Source: Bosea sp. F3-2
GTDB lineage: Bacteria; Pseudomonadota; Alphaproteobacteria; Rhizobiales; Beijerinckiaceae
Assembly: GCF_008253865.1 (NCBI RefSeq)
Contig: NZ_CP042331.1
Coordinates: 5,173,501-5,237,500, forward strand
Direction of reading: 5' to 3'
DNA length: 64,000 nucleotides
In this document: one piece after another, positions 52,757 through 61,442 of the stretch
Layout of the letters: each line of letters starts with the position of its first letter
How positions within the stretch are numbered: position 1 is the stretch's first letter
Notes under the pieces: model-generated
Seen by the model: the letters and a program-made list of their open reading frames with translations, nothing else
Database searches by the model: none
Told to the model about the DNA's origin: nothing
Program-made: the position numbers and the translations under genes

Positions 52757-52983
52757 ATGCCGAAGAAGCGCGATAAGCCCGAAGCGATCGTCGCGAAGTT
52801 GCGACAGGTGGATGTGGTTTCGCAAGGGCAATCTGTTGCCGACGCGATCCGCTCGATCGGGGTGACGGAGGTGAGCTATTCCCGCTGGCGCCGTGAGTTC
52901 GGCGGCCTGAAGACGGATCAGGTGAGGCGGATGAAGGCGCTTGAGGCCGAGAATGCCCGACTCCGCCGCGCCGTCGCGGACCC
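52757..52983 (+). pseudogene. IS3-type transposase orfA, 3'-truncated
   Basis: ATG 52757 begins an IS3/IS911-type OrfA: KPEAIVAKLRQVDVVSQGQS, VTEVSYSRWRREFGGLKTDQ and the leucine-zipper-like KALEAENARLRRAV. After about 75 residues it is fused out of frame to orfB sequence, losing the normal C-terminal zipper and the programmed frameshift region. It has AGGAGG upstream at 52745-52750. Confidence 0.8.
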
Positions 52984-53454
52984 GACGCGTTCACCCACGA
53001 GTGCCTGGCAATCCGTGCAAACCGGCGCCTCAAGGCCATCGCTGTCATCGACGTGCTCTCGGACCTGTTCATCCTGCGCGGTGTGCCAGAGCATATTCGC
53101 TCAGATAACGGGCCGGAGGTCGTCGCGAAGGCCGTGCAGGGCTGGATCGGCGCGGTTGGCGCGAAGACCGCCTACATTGCGCCCGGCAGCCCCCGGGAAA
53201 ATGGCTTCATCGGGTCATTCAACGCCAGACTCCGCAACGAACTTCTCGACGGCGAGATCTTCTATACCCTCGCCGAAGCCAGGATCGTCATCGAAAGCTG
53301 GCGGCGTCACTTCAACACGCTGCGCCCTCATGGCTCACTCGGCTATAAGCCTCCCGCGCCGGAGGTCTTCATCCCCACCATGACCGCGCAGGCGGCGGCG
53401 CAACCCGAACCGGCTACGCCGCCCGCGATAGCGTCGAGGCCAACCGTCCACTAA
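52984..53454 (+). pseudogene. IS3-type transposase orfB, 5'-truncated
   Basis: The frame starts at DAFTHECLAIRANRRLKAIA and continues through the rve integrase core: SDLFILRGVPEHIRSDNGPE (second Asp) and NGFIGSFNARLRNELLDGEI (Glu). The first catalytic Asp and the N-terminal HTH_21 part are deleted, so it cannot be active. It ends at TAA 53454. Confidence 0.85.
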
Positions 53455-53470
53455 CAATCGCCCTGCACCA

Positions 53471-53602
53471 ACGGCCGACGGCATCGTGCATATCGAAAAG
53501 ACGACGAGTTCGACGGCGAACGCCTTCCAGCCGGGCGACGCCGTGTCGTTGCGATGGAAGGCAAGCGACACGCTGACCTTCTCCGCGGAGGCGCCCCGAT
53601 GA
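53471..53602 (+). pseudogene. C-terminal tail of a PotA-like ABC ATPase
   Basis: Open frame from ACG 53471 to TGA 53602: GIVHIEKTTSSTANAFQPGD and AVSLRWKASDTLTFSAEAP, the end of a TOBE domain as in spermidine/putrescine-type ATPases. The whole ATPase domain upstream is gone and replaced by the IS remnant. The stop overlaps the start of the PotB-like permease by 4 bp (ATGA), which proves the original operon arrangement. Confidence 0.72.
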
Positions 53603-54456
53603 GTGCCGCTGCGGTTGCCGATGCGAAGGACATGTCGAGCAGCGGGAAGCTGCTCGCCACCCTTCTCCTTCCGATCGTCCTAGTGAACATCATTGCCTTC
53701 GTGGCGCCGGTTGCCAATCTCGCCGGCATGTCGTTCCGGGGGGCGGCCGCGACAGGCGCCATGAGCGAGGGCTTCAGCCAGGCCACATGGGCCTCGCTGC
53801 TGGGCGATACCTATTATTGGTCGATGCTCTGGCGAACGGTGTGGATCGGTGCGCTGATCACGCTTGTCCTGTCCTATCCGCTCGCGCTGTTTGTCAGCCG
53901 CGCGCCGCGGGGCAAGGCGATCCTCATCGTGCTGTGCATTTCGCCGCTCCTGATTTCGGCCGTCGTGCGGACCTATGGCTGGATGGTCATCCTGGGGGAG
54001 CAGGGCTTCCTGCCGGCGCTGATGCGGGCATTGAACGTGGCGCCGCCGAGGCTGATGAACAATGAGCTCGGCGTGGTGATCGGCATGACCGAGATCCTGA
54101 TGCCCTACATGATCCTCTCGTTGCTGTCCGGCTTCGGCAAGCTCGACACGACGCTGGAGCATGCCGCGCAAACGCTCGGCGCTGGGCCCTTTACCGTCTT
54201 CCGGCGCGTTGTCCTGCCCCTCAGCTTGCCAGGCATCCTGCTCGGCTGCCTGCTGTGCTTCGTCCTGGCGGTCAGCAGCTTCATCACGCCGAAGATGCTG
54301 GGGGGAGGGCGGGTCTCGCTGCTGGCCACGGAAATCTACGATCAGGCGATCGTCACGCTGAACTGGCCGCTCGCCGCCTGCCTGTCCATCCTCATCCTGA
54401 TCGTTTTCGGAGCGGCCCTGCTGTTTTACGGCCAGCTTTCCAAGATCGTCGAATAG
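53599..54456 (+). CDS. spermidine/putrescine-type ABC permease (PotB-like)
   Basis: A 285-residue permease with hydrophobic segments from about residue 19 (LLATLLLPIVLVNIIAFVAP), RTVWIGALITLVLSYPLALF, and the EAA-type loop EHAAQTLGAGPFTVFRRVVLPL. It appears intact but its ATPase is reduced to a tail and its partner permease contains a stop, so the transporter is probably dead unless other parts supply it. ATG 53599. Confidence 0.88.
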   Translation: MSAAAVADAKDMSSSGKLLATLLLPIVLVNIIAFVAPVANLAGMSFRGAAATGAMSEGFSQATWASLLGDTYYWSMLWRTVWIGALITLVLSYPLALFVSRAPRGKAILIVLCISPLLISAVVRTYGWMVILGEQGFLPALMRALNVAPPRLMNNELGVVIGMTEILMPYMILSLLSGFGKLDTTLEHAAQTLGAGPFTVFRRVVLPLSLPGILLGCLLCFVLAVSSFITPKMLGGGRVSLLATEIYDQAIVTLNWPLAACLSILILIVFGAALLFYGQLSKIVE

Positions 54457-54467
54457 AGGGGAGGACG

Positions 54468-55262
54468 ATGTTGGCTTATCTGTCCCGCGGCCTGCATTTG
54501 CTGGTCATCACGGCGATAATGCTGTTCCTGCTGGCGCCGGTGATCCTCGTCTTCCCGATCTCGTTCTCGGCGGATGCCTATGTCGCCTGGCCTCCTTCCG
54601 CCTGGAGCACAAGGTGGTACGTCGCGCTGCTGAACAACGCTGAGATGGTCGAGGCATTCTGGAACAGCCTGCTGCTCGCGGCTTGCGTGACTGCGATCAC
54701 GCTGCTGATCGGAACGTCCGCCGCCGCGGCACTGACGCGCTGGAGCTTCGCGGGGCGTGATGCGCTGGTATCGCTGTTCACCGCTCCTCTGCTGCTGCCG
54801 AGCATTGTGCTCGGCTTGGCCATCCTCGTCATTTTCGTTGGCTACGGCCTGGTCGGCAGCTGGCCCGGCATGATCGTCGGGCATCTGGTCATCACCTTGC
54901 CCTATGCCTTGCGCGTATTGATGACCGGTCTGAGCACATTGCCGCCTTCCGTGGAGGATGCGGCGGGAACGCTCGGCGCGAGCCCATGGCAGGTGTTCCG
55001 GCGGATCACGCTTCCGCTCATGACGCCGGCGCTGGTGGCCTCCGCGGCCCTCTCCTTCATCGTCTCGTTCGATGAGGTCGTCATCTCGCTTTTCATTGCG
55101 GGTACGCAGCTGAAACTGCTGCCGGTCACACTCTATCACTACGTCTAAAGCTGGACCGACCCGTTGGTCGCAGCGGTCTCGGCGCTCATGGTCCTGGGTA
55201 CGCTCGGCATCGTGCTCGTCGTGGAGCGGGCCATCGGACTGGGGAAGGCGGTCGCTAAATAG
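54468..55262 (+). pseudogene. PotC-like ABC permease interrupted by a stop codon
   Basis: From ATG 54468 (after GGGGAGGACG) the frame encodes a PotC-type permease (AFWNSLLLAACVTAITLLIG; EDAAGTLGASPWQVFRRITL; FIVSFDEVVISLFIAG) for 226 residues up to TAA 55146-55148. In the same frame the sequence continues SWTDPLVAAVSALMVLGTLG and the final transmembrane helix to TAG 55262. One base change (for example GAA to TAA) explains the break. The 30-odd residues lost include the last helix. Confidence 0.82.
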
Positions 55263-55541
55263 CGTTCGACAGCCGCGCTTTGGAATGAACCGACGTGCCC
55301 GGCGATGGCACTGATTACAGACGGACAGCTATGCATGGTCACGATCGACACGATTTCGCAGGCTCATGCGCCTGCTCGGAAAACATGTCCTGACGCCGCT
55401 GCTCGAATACGAGCAGGTGACGTCACAGCGAGGCTCGGCCTGCGGTCACCGGAGTTCGGCTGAGGCTGCACCAAGGGCTTTGGCGGATTGATCCGCTGTC
55501 CAGGCCGCGCGCCTCTTCCGCCATCGCTGGGAGATTTCCTT

Positions 55542-56366
55542 GTGTCCAAGCATTCGCGCGAAAGTGTAAAGATCTATGAATCGATCAAGGAAGCCGTTCT
55601 CTGTCTCGAACTGCGCCCTGGCTCGGTGATTGACGAGGCGGACATCGCCGCGCGCATCAATGTTTCCCGTACACCGGTGCGCGAAGCCATTATCCAGCTG
55701 ATCGCCGACGATCTGGTCATCCGCGATGGCCGCTCGGCTCGCGTAGCGCCCCTGGATTTCGACGAGGTTCCAAAGCTCTACGACGCCTTGCTGATCTCCA
55801 GCAGGATGGTCCACAGGCTTGCGGCGGAGAACAGGACGCAGGCCGAGCTGAAGCGGATCGAGGCCGCGATGGAGCAGTTCGATGCAGGCGTCGCGTCGTC
55901 GGATGGATTGAGACGCTCCGAGCTCAACGTCGCGTTCCATCTGTGCATCGCGGATGCGGCGCACAACGCCTATTTCCAGGGCTTCTATACCAAAGTCCTG
56001 TTGGCGACGAACCGGTTGGCGCGCGCCTGCTTCTCCGGGGATGGGCGTTCCGAATTCGAGGCGGCCCATCCCGAGGAGGATATCGTCGCCCATATGGCCG
56101 AAACCGCTCGCCAGCACAGGCTGATGTACGAAGCTATCGCCGATCGTGACATCGAGACTTCCGATCGGATGGCCGTCATGCATGAGGCGCTCGCGAAAGG
56201 GCGCCTGCGGTCCGCCCTGTTCCGCACCTCGAGGGCCCTCGATCGCGCGCCGCTGGCGGATACGCGCGAACAGATGGTGGTGATGAAGGGTGTCAAGACG
56301 GCCCGCCGCACCGCGAGGAAACCGTTCGGCGCCGGGCGGGACAGGGCGCCGCGAGGTCCGAACTGA
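55542..56366 (+). CDS. GntR-family regulator, FCD type
   Basis: A 274-residue regulator: HTH (about 8-70: VKIYESIKEAVLCLELRPGS, INVSRTPVREAIIQLI), FCD domain (about 80-225: NVAFHLCIADAAHN; MAETARQHRLMYEAI) and a basic C-terminal tail of about 40 residues (KTARRTARKPFGAGRDRAPR) not typical of the family. Start is taken as GTG 55542 with GGGAGA upstream; the ATG 55488 extension is less likely. It lies after the broken Pot operon and before folD. The preceding 280 bp (55263-55541) hold no gene I recognise. Confidence 0.8.
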   Translation: MSKHSRESVKIYESIKEAVLCLELRPGSVIDEADIAARINVSRTPVREAIIQLIADDLVIRDGRSARVAPLDFDEVPKLYDALLISSRMVHRLAAENRTQAELKRIEAAMEQFDAGVASSDGLRRSELNVAFHLCIADAAHNAYFQGFYTKVLLATNRLARACFSGDGRSEFEAAHPEEDIVAHMAETARQHRLMYEAIADRDIETSDRMAVMHEALAKGRLRSALFRTSRALDRAPLADTREQMVVMKGVKTARRTARKPFGAGRDRAPRGPN

Positions 56367-56501
56367 CCAGAAGCGCAAACGACTTGACCTCGACTTGCCC
56401 GACCGCGCCGGCACACCGCCAGCCAAGGGCACCCTCCTTGATCCGCATGATCATCCACCCGCGGGGGCGGCTGACCAGCACATTCTCAACGGGAAGGACC
56501 C

Positions 56502-57410
56502 ATGCTCACTACTCGCACCATGGCGCATCGGATCGACGGCAAGGCGTTCGCGGCCGGGATCGGCGGCGAAGTCGCAAAGGCCGTGCATCGGTTGAGGCAG
56601 GAGTACGGAGTAACGCCCGGCCTCGCAGTCGTCCTCGTCGGCAACGATCCGGCCAGCGAGGTCTATGTCCGCAACAAGGCGCGGCAGACGGTTTCGGCCG
56701 GCATGCAGTCGTTCGAGCATCGCCTGGAGGCGAGCGCGGGCGAGGGCGAGATCCGCGCGTTGATTGCGGGTTTGAATGCCGATGAGCGCGTCCACGGCAT
56801 TCTGGTTCAGCTCCCCCTACCTGCTCATGTCGATGCAGAGGCGATCCTGGGCGCGATCGACCCCGCCAAGGACGTCGACGGCTTCCATCCGCTGAATGTC
56901 GGGCTGACGGCATCGGGGCAGAAAGCCCTGGTTCCGTGCACGCCGCTCGGCTGCCTGATGCTGCTGCGGGACCTCCACGGCGATCTGTCCGGCAGGCATG
57001 CGGTGGTGATCGGCCGCTCCAACATCGTCGGCAAGCCGATGGCGCAACTTCTGCTGCGCAGCAACTGCACCGTGACGATCGCCCATTCGCGCAGCGAGAA
57101 CCTGCCGGACCTCTGCCGACGGGCCGACATCCTGATCGCGGCAGTCGGCAGACCGGAAATGGTCAAGGCCGATTGGGTCAAGCCGGGCGCGACGGTGATT
57201 GATGTCGGCATCAATCGCATCGCCGCCGGCGAAGGCAAGACGCGCCTCGTCGGAGACGTGGATTTTGCGGCGGTTTCGGAAGTTGCCGGAGCCGCGACGC
57301 CCGTTCCCGGCGGAGTGGGCCCGATGACCATCGCTTGCCTGCTCGCCAACACCCTGAACGCCTGCTGTCGATCTCTCGGTATTCCCGTGAACGCGGATTT
57401 GACGCCCTGA
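56502..57410 (+). CDS. folD: methylenetetrahydrofolate dehydrogenase/methenyltetrahydrofolate cyclohydrolase
   Basis: A 302-residue bifunctional enzyme interconverting 5,10-methylene-THF and 10-formyl-THF. Catalytic Lys lies in YVRNKARQ (usually YVxxKxK), HGILVQLPLP is the folate site, and the Rossmann motif reads VIGRSNIVGKPMAQLLL. PGGVGPMT near the C-terminus is intact. ATG 56502 has GGGAAGG upstream. Here folD sits with purU, forming a formyl-THF to formate module, typical of methyl-group (one-carbon) catabolism rather than the housekeeping folD. Confidence 0.94.
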   Translation: MLTTRTMAHRIDGKAFAAGIGGEVAKAVHRLRQEYGVTPGLAVVLVGNDPASEVYVRNKARQTVSAGMQSFEHRLEASAGEGEIRALIAGLNADERVHGILVQLPLPAHVDAEAILGAIDPAKDVDGFHPLNVGLTASGQKALVPCTPLGCLMLLRDLHGDLSGRHAVVIGRSNIVGKPMAQLLLRSNCTVTIAHSRSENLPDLCRRADILIAAVGRPEMVKADWVKPGATVIDVGINRIAAGEGKTRLVGDVDFAAVSEVAGAATPVPGGVGPMTIACLLANTLNACCRSLGIPVNADLTP

Positions 57411-57438
57411 AACACCCGTAAACAGATTGGTCTTTCCG

Positions 57439-58319
57439 ATGAAATACGTTCTCACCGTTGCTTGTGCATCGACGCGAGGGATCGTCGCCGCGATTGCGGG
57501 ATATCTGGCCCGGATGGGCTGCAACATCTCCGACAGCGCTCAGTTCGATGACATGACACCGGTCGCTTCTTCATGCGGGTCAGCTTCGTCAGCGAGGAAG
57601 CCAAGCAGCTTCCGGCTATCGCGGAAGGCTTCGCCGAGGTCGCCCGGCCCTTCGACATGAAGTACGAATTTCATGACGAAGCAGAGAAGACGAAAGTCAT
57701 CTTGATGGTGTCGCGTTTCGGGCATTGTCTGAACGATCTGCTGTACAGGTGGCGAATTGGCGCCCTCCCCATCGACATCGTCGCGGTGATTTCCAATCAC
57801 ATGGACTATCAGAAGGTCGTCGTGAACCACGACATCCCGTTCCATTGCATCAAGGTCACGAAGGAGAACAAGGCGGCTGCGGAAGCGCGGCAGATGGAGA
57901 TCATCAACGAATCCGGCGCGGAGCTGGTCGTTCTGGCGCGATATATGCAGGTCCTGTCGGATGAAATGTGCAGGAAGATGTCAGGGCGGATCATCAATAT
58001 CCACCACTCCTTCCTCCCCAGCTTCAAGGGGGGCAACCCTTACAAGCAGGCGTTCGAGCGCGGTGTGAAGCTGATCGGAGCCACGTCTCACTACGTTACC
58101 GTCGACCTCGACGAAGGCCCGATCATCGAACAGGACATCGTCCGCGTGACGCATGCGCAGAGTCCGGAGGACTATGTGAGCCTCGGGAGGGATGTCGAGA
58201 GCCAGGTGCTGGCCCGGGCCATCCACGCCCATATCCACCGCCGGGCCTTCCTCAACGATGGCAAGACGGTGGTATTCCCGGCTTCGCCGGGCTCCTACGC
58301 TTCAGAACGGATGGGCTGA
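57439..58319 (+). pseudogene. purU: formyltetrahydrofolate deformylase, frameshifted
   Basis: The N-terminal ACT domain starts at ATG 57439 (YVLTVACASTRGIVAAIAGY; GCNISDSAQFDDM). One base is missing near 57556: the expected DTGRFFMRVSFVSEE resumes in another frame at ATG 57573. From there the formyltransferase domain is complete (ISNHMDYQKVV, NIHHSFLPSFKGGNPY, YVTVDLDEGPIIEQDI, with the Asn, His and Asp catalytic residues). PurU releases formate from 10-formyl-THF. A sequencing error is a real alternative; if not, only an ACT-less 248-residue product could be made. Confidence 0.82.
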
Positions 58320-58469
58320 CGGCCAATCCTTTGAAGCGGGCCGCCCTGCTCGCGCTCCGGGAGAGCGTCTCGCGGGATTTGAGGTGGACCGCTCCAGAGC
58401 CCGGGGGACAGTCCATCTCGCTTGCGGTTGAAGGTGCCCCCACCGGCTTTATCTGCGCAAGAATGAAGC

Positions 58470-58843
58470 TTGTCCACTTTTCCCTCCCGATGCGCGACGC
58501 GAGCAGAGATCGCTGCGTTGCTTCAGAACAGTGGCTCATCTCTGCAGTATACTACAAGTCAATTGGGGGTATCTCGCGCTAACTGCAGCGTCATCTCGCT
58601 GAGAAAGGTACCAGTTACAGTGAATTGGTTGCAGAGGTGCGTCTCGATACAGCTTGCCATCTGCTCGCCGAAACCAGCGAGTGCATTTCGCACATTGCTT
58701 TGCGCCTTGGCTACGCCGGCCCCAGCAGCTTAAGCCGCACCTTCATGCGTATGATGAAAGTTCAGCCTGTCACTTATCGTCGGCAACACAGGGATAGCGG
58801 CATGTCCCGCGGCGAAGGTCCGAGTTCGAGCGGCCCACGCTGA
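58470..58843 (+). pseudogene. AraC-family regulator, C-terminal fragment with frameshift
   Basis: The last frame encodes the second AraC HTH: LQRHLAEKGTSYSELVAEVR, then CISHIALRLGYAGPSSLSRT and FMRMMKVQPVTYRRQ. The first HTH region (SQLGVSRA) is in a different frame, shifting near 58580. The N-terminal effector domain of 170 or more residues is missing. No start or ribosome site is visible. This is a decayed relic after purU. Confidence 0.72.
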
Positions 58844-59030
58844 GCCGCCACGTTTGGCGCGAGATGGCAAGACGAGTCCCTGTGACCTGGCGAGAAATGG
58901 CCGGGCGAAAACCGCCGTCGCCGATGCAGCCGGTCCCGACTCCATCGAGATGCACGATCCAACGGGGAATTGGGAGAGGCTCGGGGTGTGGGGCATCGGG
59001 GACATTCGAAACGTTGGCAAAGCCGCAGCC
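58835..59030 (+). repeat. degenerate repeat, copy A (inverted relative to 63330-63535)
   Basis: Aligns by eye, with mismatches and small gaps, to the reverse complement of 63330-63535. Shared stretches include CGTTTGGCGCGA then ATGGCAAGAC, GCCGTCGCCG and GGGGCATC. Encoded peptides also align (MARDGKT... against MARNGKT...). I cannot tell whether it was coding, an IS remnant or a structured RNA. It occupies much of the gene-poor stretch 58844-59302. Confidence 0.5.
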
Positions 59031-59302
59031 GGCCATGTCGAGATCGCGAGTGCGCTGACTGGAGTGGGGATGTGCCAGGCACACCAGTTCGTTGTCGCCG
59101 CGACTGCGCCTTGCCGCGGCACGACATCTCCCGGCGCAGATATGTCCGCGCCCATGCTGACGCACGGACCGATCCCTGGCGTGACGGCGCGCGCCGCCCG
59201 GCGCTTTCATTCTGACGCTGCGGCTGTACTGCCCGCACGAGACGGACCCAAAGCTCACCTGAGAGCTCGAACTCATGGCCGCCAATGGCAGGAGAACCGT
59301 TC

Positions 59303-59524
59303 ATGAAAATTCTGATCCTGGCGACGGGCATGCTCGGGCTGGCGACAATTGCCATTCCGGCGGAGGCGAACGCTGTCGTCTGTGCGCGGGGCGTCGTGAG
59401 AGCCGGTTGCGCCGGCCCGAACGGCGCCGTCGTCGCGCGACGCCCCGTTCCAAGGGCCGCCGTGGTGGTGAGGCCGGTGCCTGTCCGCTGTGCGGTCGTC
59501 AACGGGCGACGGGTCTGCCGCTAA
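59303..59524 (+). CDS. small secreted protein, unknown function
   Basis: A 73-residue protein with a signal peptide (MKILILATGMLGLATIAIPA, cleavage near AEANA) and a mature part of about 50 residues rich in Val/Arg/Pro with four Cys (VVCARGVVRAGCAGPNG ... VRCAVVNGRRVCR). The C-terminal CxxxNGRRxCR repeats a pattern of tiny Cys-containing secreted proteins in Hyphomicrobiales; function unknown. ATG 59303 follows AGGAGA. Mature peptide is strongly basic. Confidence 0.65.
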   Translation: MKILILATGMLGLATIAIPAEANAVVCARGVVRAGCAGPNGAVVARRPVPRAAVVVRPVPVRCAVVNGRRVCR

Positions 59525-59718
59525 ACCTGCCGCCGGGCCATGACGATCGAAGCTTATCTGCCAGGTGGCGACGACGGTGCCTCAAAGGATCGACCCGCGC
59601 TCGACACCGGTCTCGGTTGGAAGGGAGCGGAGAGCCGCCTTCATCGATAGCTGCCCGGTCCGAACATAACGGCCCGGTACGCATAACCCTATTTAGTCGG
59701 CTCCAGGGGAAATCTGAG

Positions 59719-59941
59719 ATGAAAGCGGTTCAATTTGTCGGCTTGTTGCTTGTCGCTGGACCTGTTCTTGCCGGCTGCCAGACGTCGCCAATCAAGGCAG
59801 GCGCAGCTCGCCGCAACCTGTGCAGATCCCGCCAACCGGCAGCCCAAGACCTTCTACTGGTCGGAATGCCAGACGCTTTATCCGTCGTCGGACTAGGCGC
59901 TGCAGAAGGACTATCTGCTCGGCTCTGCCGTCGGCAATTGA
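59719..59941 (+). pseudogene. broken small lipoprotein gene
   Basis: ATG 59719 begins a lipoprotein signal (MKAVQFVGLLLVAGPVLAGC, lipobox LAGC). Shortly after QTSP the frame is lost. A second frame then reads AQLAATCADPANRQPKTFYW and SECQTLYPSSD, stops at TAG (about 59894), and continues ALQKDYLLGSAVGN to TGA 59941. One frameshift and one nonsense codon therefore separate three pieces of what looks like a 74-residue lipoprotein. Confidence 0.6.
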
Positions 59942-60052
59942 AGCCCTCCCCGAATTTCCCCCCTCGCCAATGTGACTTGGGGCGTTCGCGTCGAGCGCTG
60001 CCCCTTGCCCGGCGCCACGGGTCCTAAGTCGAACCCTTCTCTGGAGAATGTC

Positions 60053-60448
60053 ATGACATCGCGCGTTGTTGCTGCCCTTGCCGTTTCCTTCGGGCTGGCC
60101 CTGGCCGGTTGCCAGTCCACGCCCCAGGCCGTGCAGCAAAAGGAGGACCTGCTCTCGGCGGCCGGCTTCGTTCCACAGCCCGCGAACACGCCGCAGCGCA
60201 TCGCAGCCATGAAGAAGCTGCCCCCCAACAAGTTCGTTCAACAGGCGAAAGACTCGCAGATCGTCTACGTCTATGCCGATCCGGTCGTCTGCCAATGCGT
60301 CTATTTCGGCAACCAGGCGGCTTACGCCCAATTTCGCCAGATGGTCTTCGCGCAGAAGCTAGCCGACGAGCGCCAGATGACAGCGGTGATGAACCAGGAC
60401 GCCTTCGATTTCGGACCCTGGGGTGGGCCAGGACCATTCATGTACTGA
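60053..60448 (+). CDS. small lipoprotein, unknown function
   Basis: A 131-residue lipoprotein: signal MTSRVVAALAVSFGLALAGC with lipobox ALAGC, Cys at 20, then a mature domain of 110 residues with QIVYVYADPVVCQCVYFGNQ (two further Cys) and AAYAQFRQMVFAQKLADERQ, ending in an Asp/Gly/Pro-rich tail FGPWGGPGPFMY. I do not recognise the family. ATG 60053 is preceded by CTGGAG. The following 120 bp to 60570 are AT-rich and probably hold the promoter of the beta-barrel gene. Confidence 0.72.
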   Translation: MTSRVVAALAVSFGLALAGCQSTPQAVQQKEDLLSAAGFVPQPANTPQRIAAMKKLPPNKFVQQAKDSQIVYVYADPVVCQCVYFGNQAAYAQFRQMVFAQKLADERQMTAVMNQDAFDFGPWGGPGPFMY

Positions 60449-60570
60449 AGTCGATATCGAGTTTTGAAACAAATAAAAGAACACTTTAATTCCATGAAAA
60501 TCGTTCGACCGCATTAATTTGCGGGCCAGCGCGTGTAATAAATCTGACATTCACCAGGGGCGTATTGAAT

Positions 60571-61296
60571 ATGTCTACCTTACATACAGGATTTGCTGCC
60601 GGGCTTGCTTTCGCAATGTTCTCGATCGCCGCGCAGGCTGCCGATCTGCCGTCGCGGCGGATCGCACCTGCCATTCCCATGCCGCCTGCCTTCACATGGA
60701 CCGGTTTCTATGTCGGTGCCCAAGCCGGCTGGGCGCAGACCAGAACCGAACTGACGCCGGGCGCCGCGATCGCTGGTCAGGCTGCCGTTGCTTCATTGCC
60801 GAGCCTGAACAGGGACGGCGCTACGGTCGGTCTGCTGGCGGGCTACAACTACCAGATCGGCCAGCTTGTCCTCGGTGGCGAGATCGACGGCGCCGCCCTC
60901 ATCACCGGAAAGCAGCGCTTCACCGCGCTGACCGGCGATTTCATCACCGCCCATACCAACTGGGTCGGCTCGGCCAGGCTGCGTGTCGGTTATGCCTTTG
61001 ACCGGTTCATGATCTATGCGACCGGCGGCCTCGCATTGGCTGCGGCCAAGTCGACGGTGACGGGCACGGGTTATTCCTATGGCGCAGGCGACAGCACCCG
61101 CCTTGGCTGGACGCTCGGCGCCGGCGCCGAATATGCGATCACGAACAACTGGATCGCTGGTCTGGAGTATCGGTACTCCCAATTCGAGGAGGATACCTAC
61201 ACCTATCCGGTTGGCGTCGGCGGGCTTGGGATTGTCGGCTTCAAGCAACAATTGAGCACCAATCAGGTGGTCGGGCGATTGCTCTATAAATTCTGA
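60571..61296 (+). CDS. outer-membrane beta-barrel protein (Omp25/Omp31-like)
   Basis: A 241-residue OmpA-like beta-barrel common in Hyphomicrobiales. Signal peptide ends near AAQAADLP; the start of the barrel FTWTGFYVGAQAGWAQTRTE and GATVGLLAGYNYQIGQLVLG are hallmarks, as are WVGSARLRVGYAFDRFMIYA and the C-terminal Phe (VVGRLLYKF) needed for outer-membrane assembly. ATG 60571 is used; a TTG lies 6 bases upstream. Function is structural or porin-like. Confidence 0.9.
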   Translation: MSTLHTGFAAGLAFAMFSIAAQAADLPSRRIAPAIPMPPAFTWTGFYVGAQAGWAQTRTELTPGAAIAGQAAVASLPSLNRDGATVGLLAGYNYQIGQLVLGGEIDGAALITGKQRFTALTGDFITAHTNWVGSARLRVGYAFDRFMIYATGGLALAAAKSTVTGTGYSYGAGDSTRLGWTLGAGAEYAITNNWIAGLEYRYSQFEEDTYTYPVGVGGLGIVGFKQQLSTNQVVGRLLYKF

Positions 61297-61442
61297 CCCG
61301 CCTCGGAATCGAAAATGATCGAGCCTGTAGATTGCCCTCAGAAACTCGATTTAGTCGACGCCCTCGAATCGTCCCTAGCATCCCGCGTTACCAAGAACGC
61401 GTTCGACTGTCTTCATTCATTGGAATCAAGGGGAATACTGTC

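Larger units (their letters stand above)
52689..53470 (+). mobile_element. internally deleted IS3-family insertion sequence
   Basis: About 780 bp with an orfA start and an orfB C-terminal half joined by an internal deletion; full IS3 elements are 1.2-1.5 kb. The left boundary is set at TGGTCGG (52689) and the right at ACCA (53470), which would give the TG...CA ends of the family, but no clear inverted repeats or target duplication are seen. The right end abuts the tail of a PotA-like ATPase gene. Confidence 0.7.

Noticed and set aside
58854..59306. 150-codon plus-strand ORF starting MARDGKT
   Set aside because: No ribosome site and no known domain; it lies in the degenerate repeat and its only match in the window is the peptide from the inverted copy. 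Kept as a repeat, not a gene.
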